Below are positions 5,615 through 5,852 of a stretch of DNA of 5,852 nucleotides, piece after piece (the stretch's first letter is position 1; every line of letters begins with the position of its first letter). Location: NCBI GenBank assembly GCA_000168735.1, contig AASF01002130.1:1-5852 (forward strand). Direction: 5' to 3'. This stretch comes from Candidatus Endoriftia persephone str. Hot96_1+Hot96_2. Its GTDB lineage: Bacteria; Pseudomonadota; Gammaproteobacteria; Chromatiales; Chromatiaceae. The notes under the pieces are model-generated. The model saw only the letters and a program-made list of their open reading frames with translations, did no database searches and had not been told where the DNA came from. Made by a program: the position numbers and the translations under genes.

Positions 5615-5852
5615 ATGAAAGCGACACGCAGACTCTTGACCGCTGCCGCAGTGGCCGCGTTGACCGCAGTGCCGGCAACCTCAGCTGAGGCATGGTGGGG
5701 TTGGGGCCCCGGTAGTTGGTGGGATGGTGATGGTTGGGGAGGCTTCAGCTTCTCCTTTGGTTTTCACGGAAGCGGATGGGGCCACGGCTATTATGATCCC
5801 TGGTACTACGGTTATTCGCCCTACTATTATGGCCATCCCTACTACGGTTATC
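5615..5852 (+). CDS. Sulfur globule protein, secreted, Gly/Tyr/Trp-rich (partial, runs off the edge)
   Basis: Sulfur globule proteins coat the periplasmic sulfur deposits of sulfur-oxidising gammaproteobacteria such as Allochromatium (SgpA-C). The start ATG has an AGGAGGTG ribosome site and no stop before the window end; 79 codons are visible. A basic n-region (MKATRRLL), Ala-rich hydrophobic core and small residues before the likely cleavage (ATSAEA, near residue 26) make a Sec signal peptide. The mature part is low complexity: WWGWGPGSWWDGDGWGG, FSFSFGF, then repeats of P-Y/W-Y-Y-G-Y/H (DPWYYGY, SPYYYGH, HPYYGY) with no Cys or Lys. This composition and repeat matches the family. The exact subtype cannot be fixed from a partial sequence. 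No frame disturbance is seen here. Confidence 0.88.
   Translation, partial: MKATRRLLTAAAVAALTAVPATSAEAWWGWGPGSWWDGDGWGGFSFSFGFHGSGWGHGYYDPWYYGYSPYYYGHPYYGY

Overview
The window looks like DNA of a sulfur-oxidising gammaproteobacterium, free-living or a thiotrophic symbiont. The best evidence is the start of a secreted Gly/Tyr/Trp-rich sulfur globule protein at the right edge, in moderately GC-rich DNA. The first 39 bases are not genomic. They match the T3-site/SpeI/PstI/PmeI/EcoRI/TOPO-end polylinker of a TOPO TA cloning vector, with several runs one base short. The contig therefore reaches into a clone end.

Layout: residual vector (1-39); a mostly non-coding stretch (40-332); a small membrane-anchored or secreted cytochrome c on the + strand (333-645) with a strong terminator (663-695); a convergent ppk2-type polyphosphate kinase on the - strand (1529-715); a divergent intergenic region with a perfect 25-nt palindrome (1530-1915); one very large + strand gene (1916-5358) with a terminator (5393-5432); an intergenic region with a possible sigma-54-like site; and a sulfur globule protein gene running off the end (5615-5852).

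The large gene is present only in pieces. Following the protein across reading frames, I count 17 frame changes, all in the same direction (one extra base each), mostly at short homopolymers. Removing 17 bases gives exactly 1142 codons (1141 aa). ppk2 needs two such corrections (270 aa) and the cytochrome needs one (103 aa). This looks like run-length sequencing or consensus error, not pseudogenisation.

The reconstructed 1141-aa protein is best explained as a pyrophosphate-type phosphoenolpyruvate carboxykinase (PPi-PEPCK). It has the expected size. A Lys and a His 20 residues apart match the spacing of the metal ligands of GTP-PEPCK. An 'AFP' segment stands where the nucleotide P-loop would be but lacks GKT, and a '[10 protein letters not shown]' segment resembles the PEPCK 'P-I-D-A-I-I-F-G-G-R-R' motif. 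With ppk2 divergent to it, the locus suggests phosphoanhydride-based (PPi/polyP) energy and C3/C4 metabolism beside respiratory and sulfur-storage functions. The functional link is inference.
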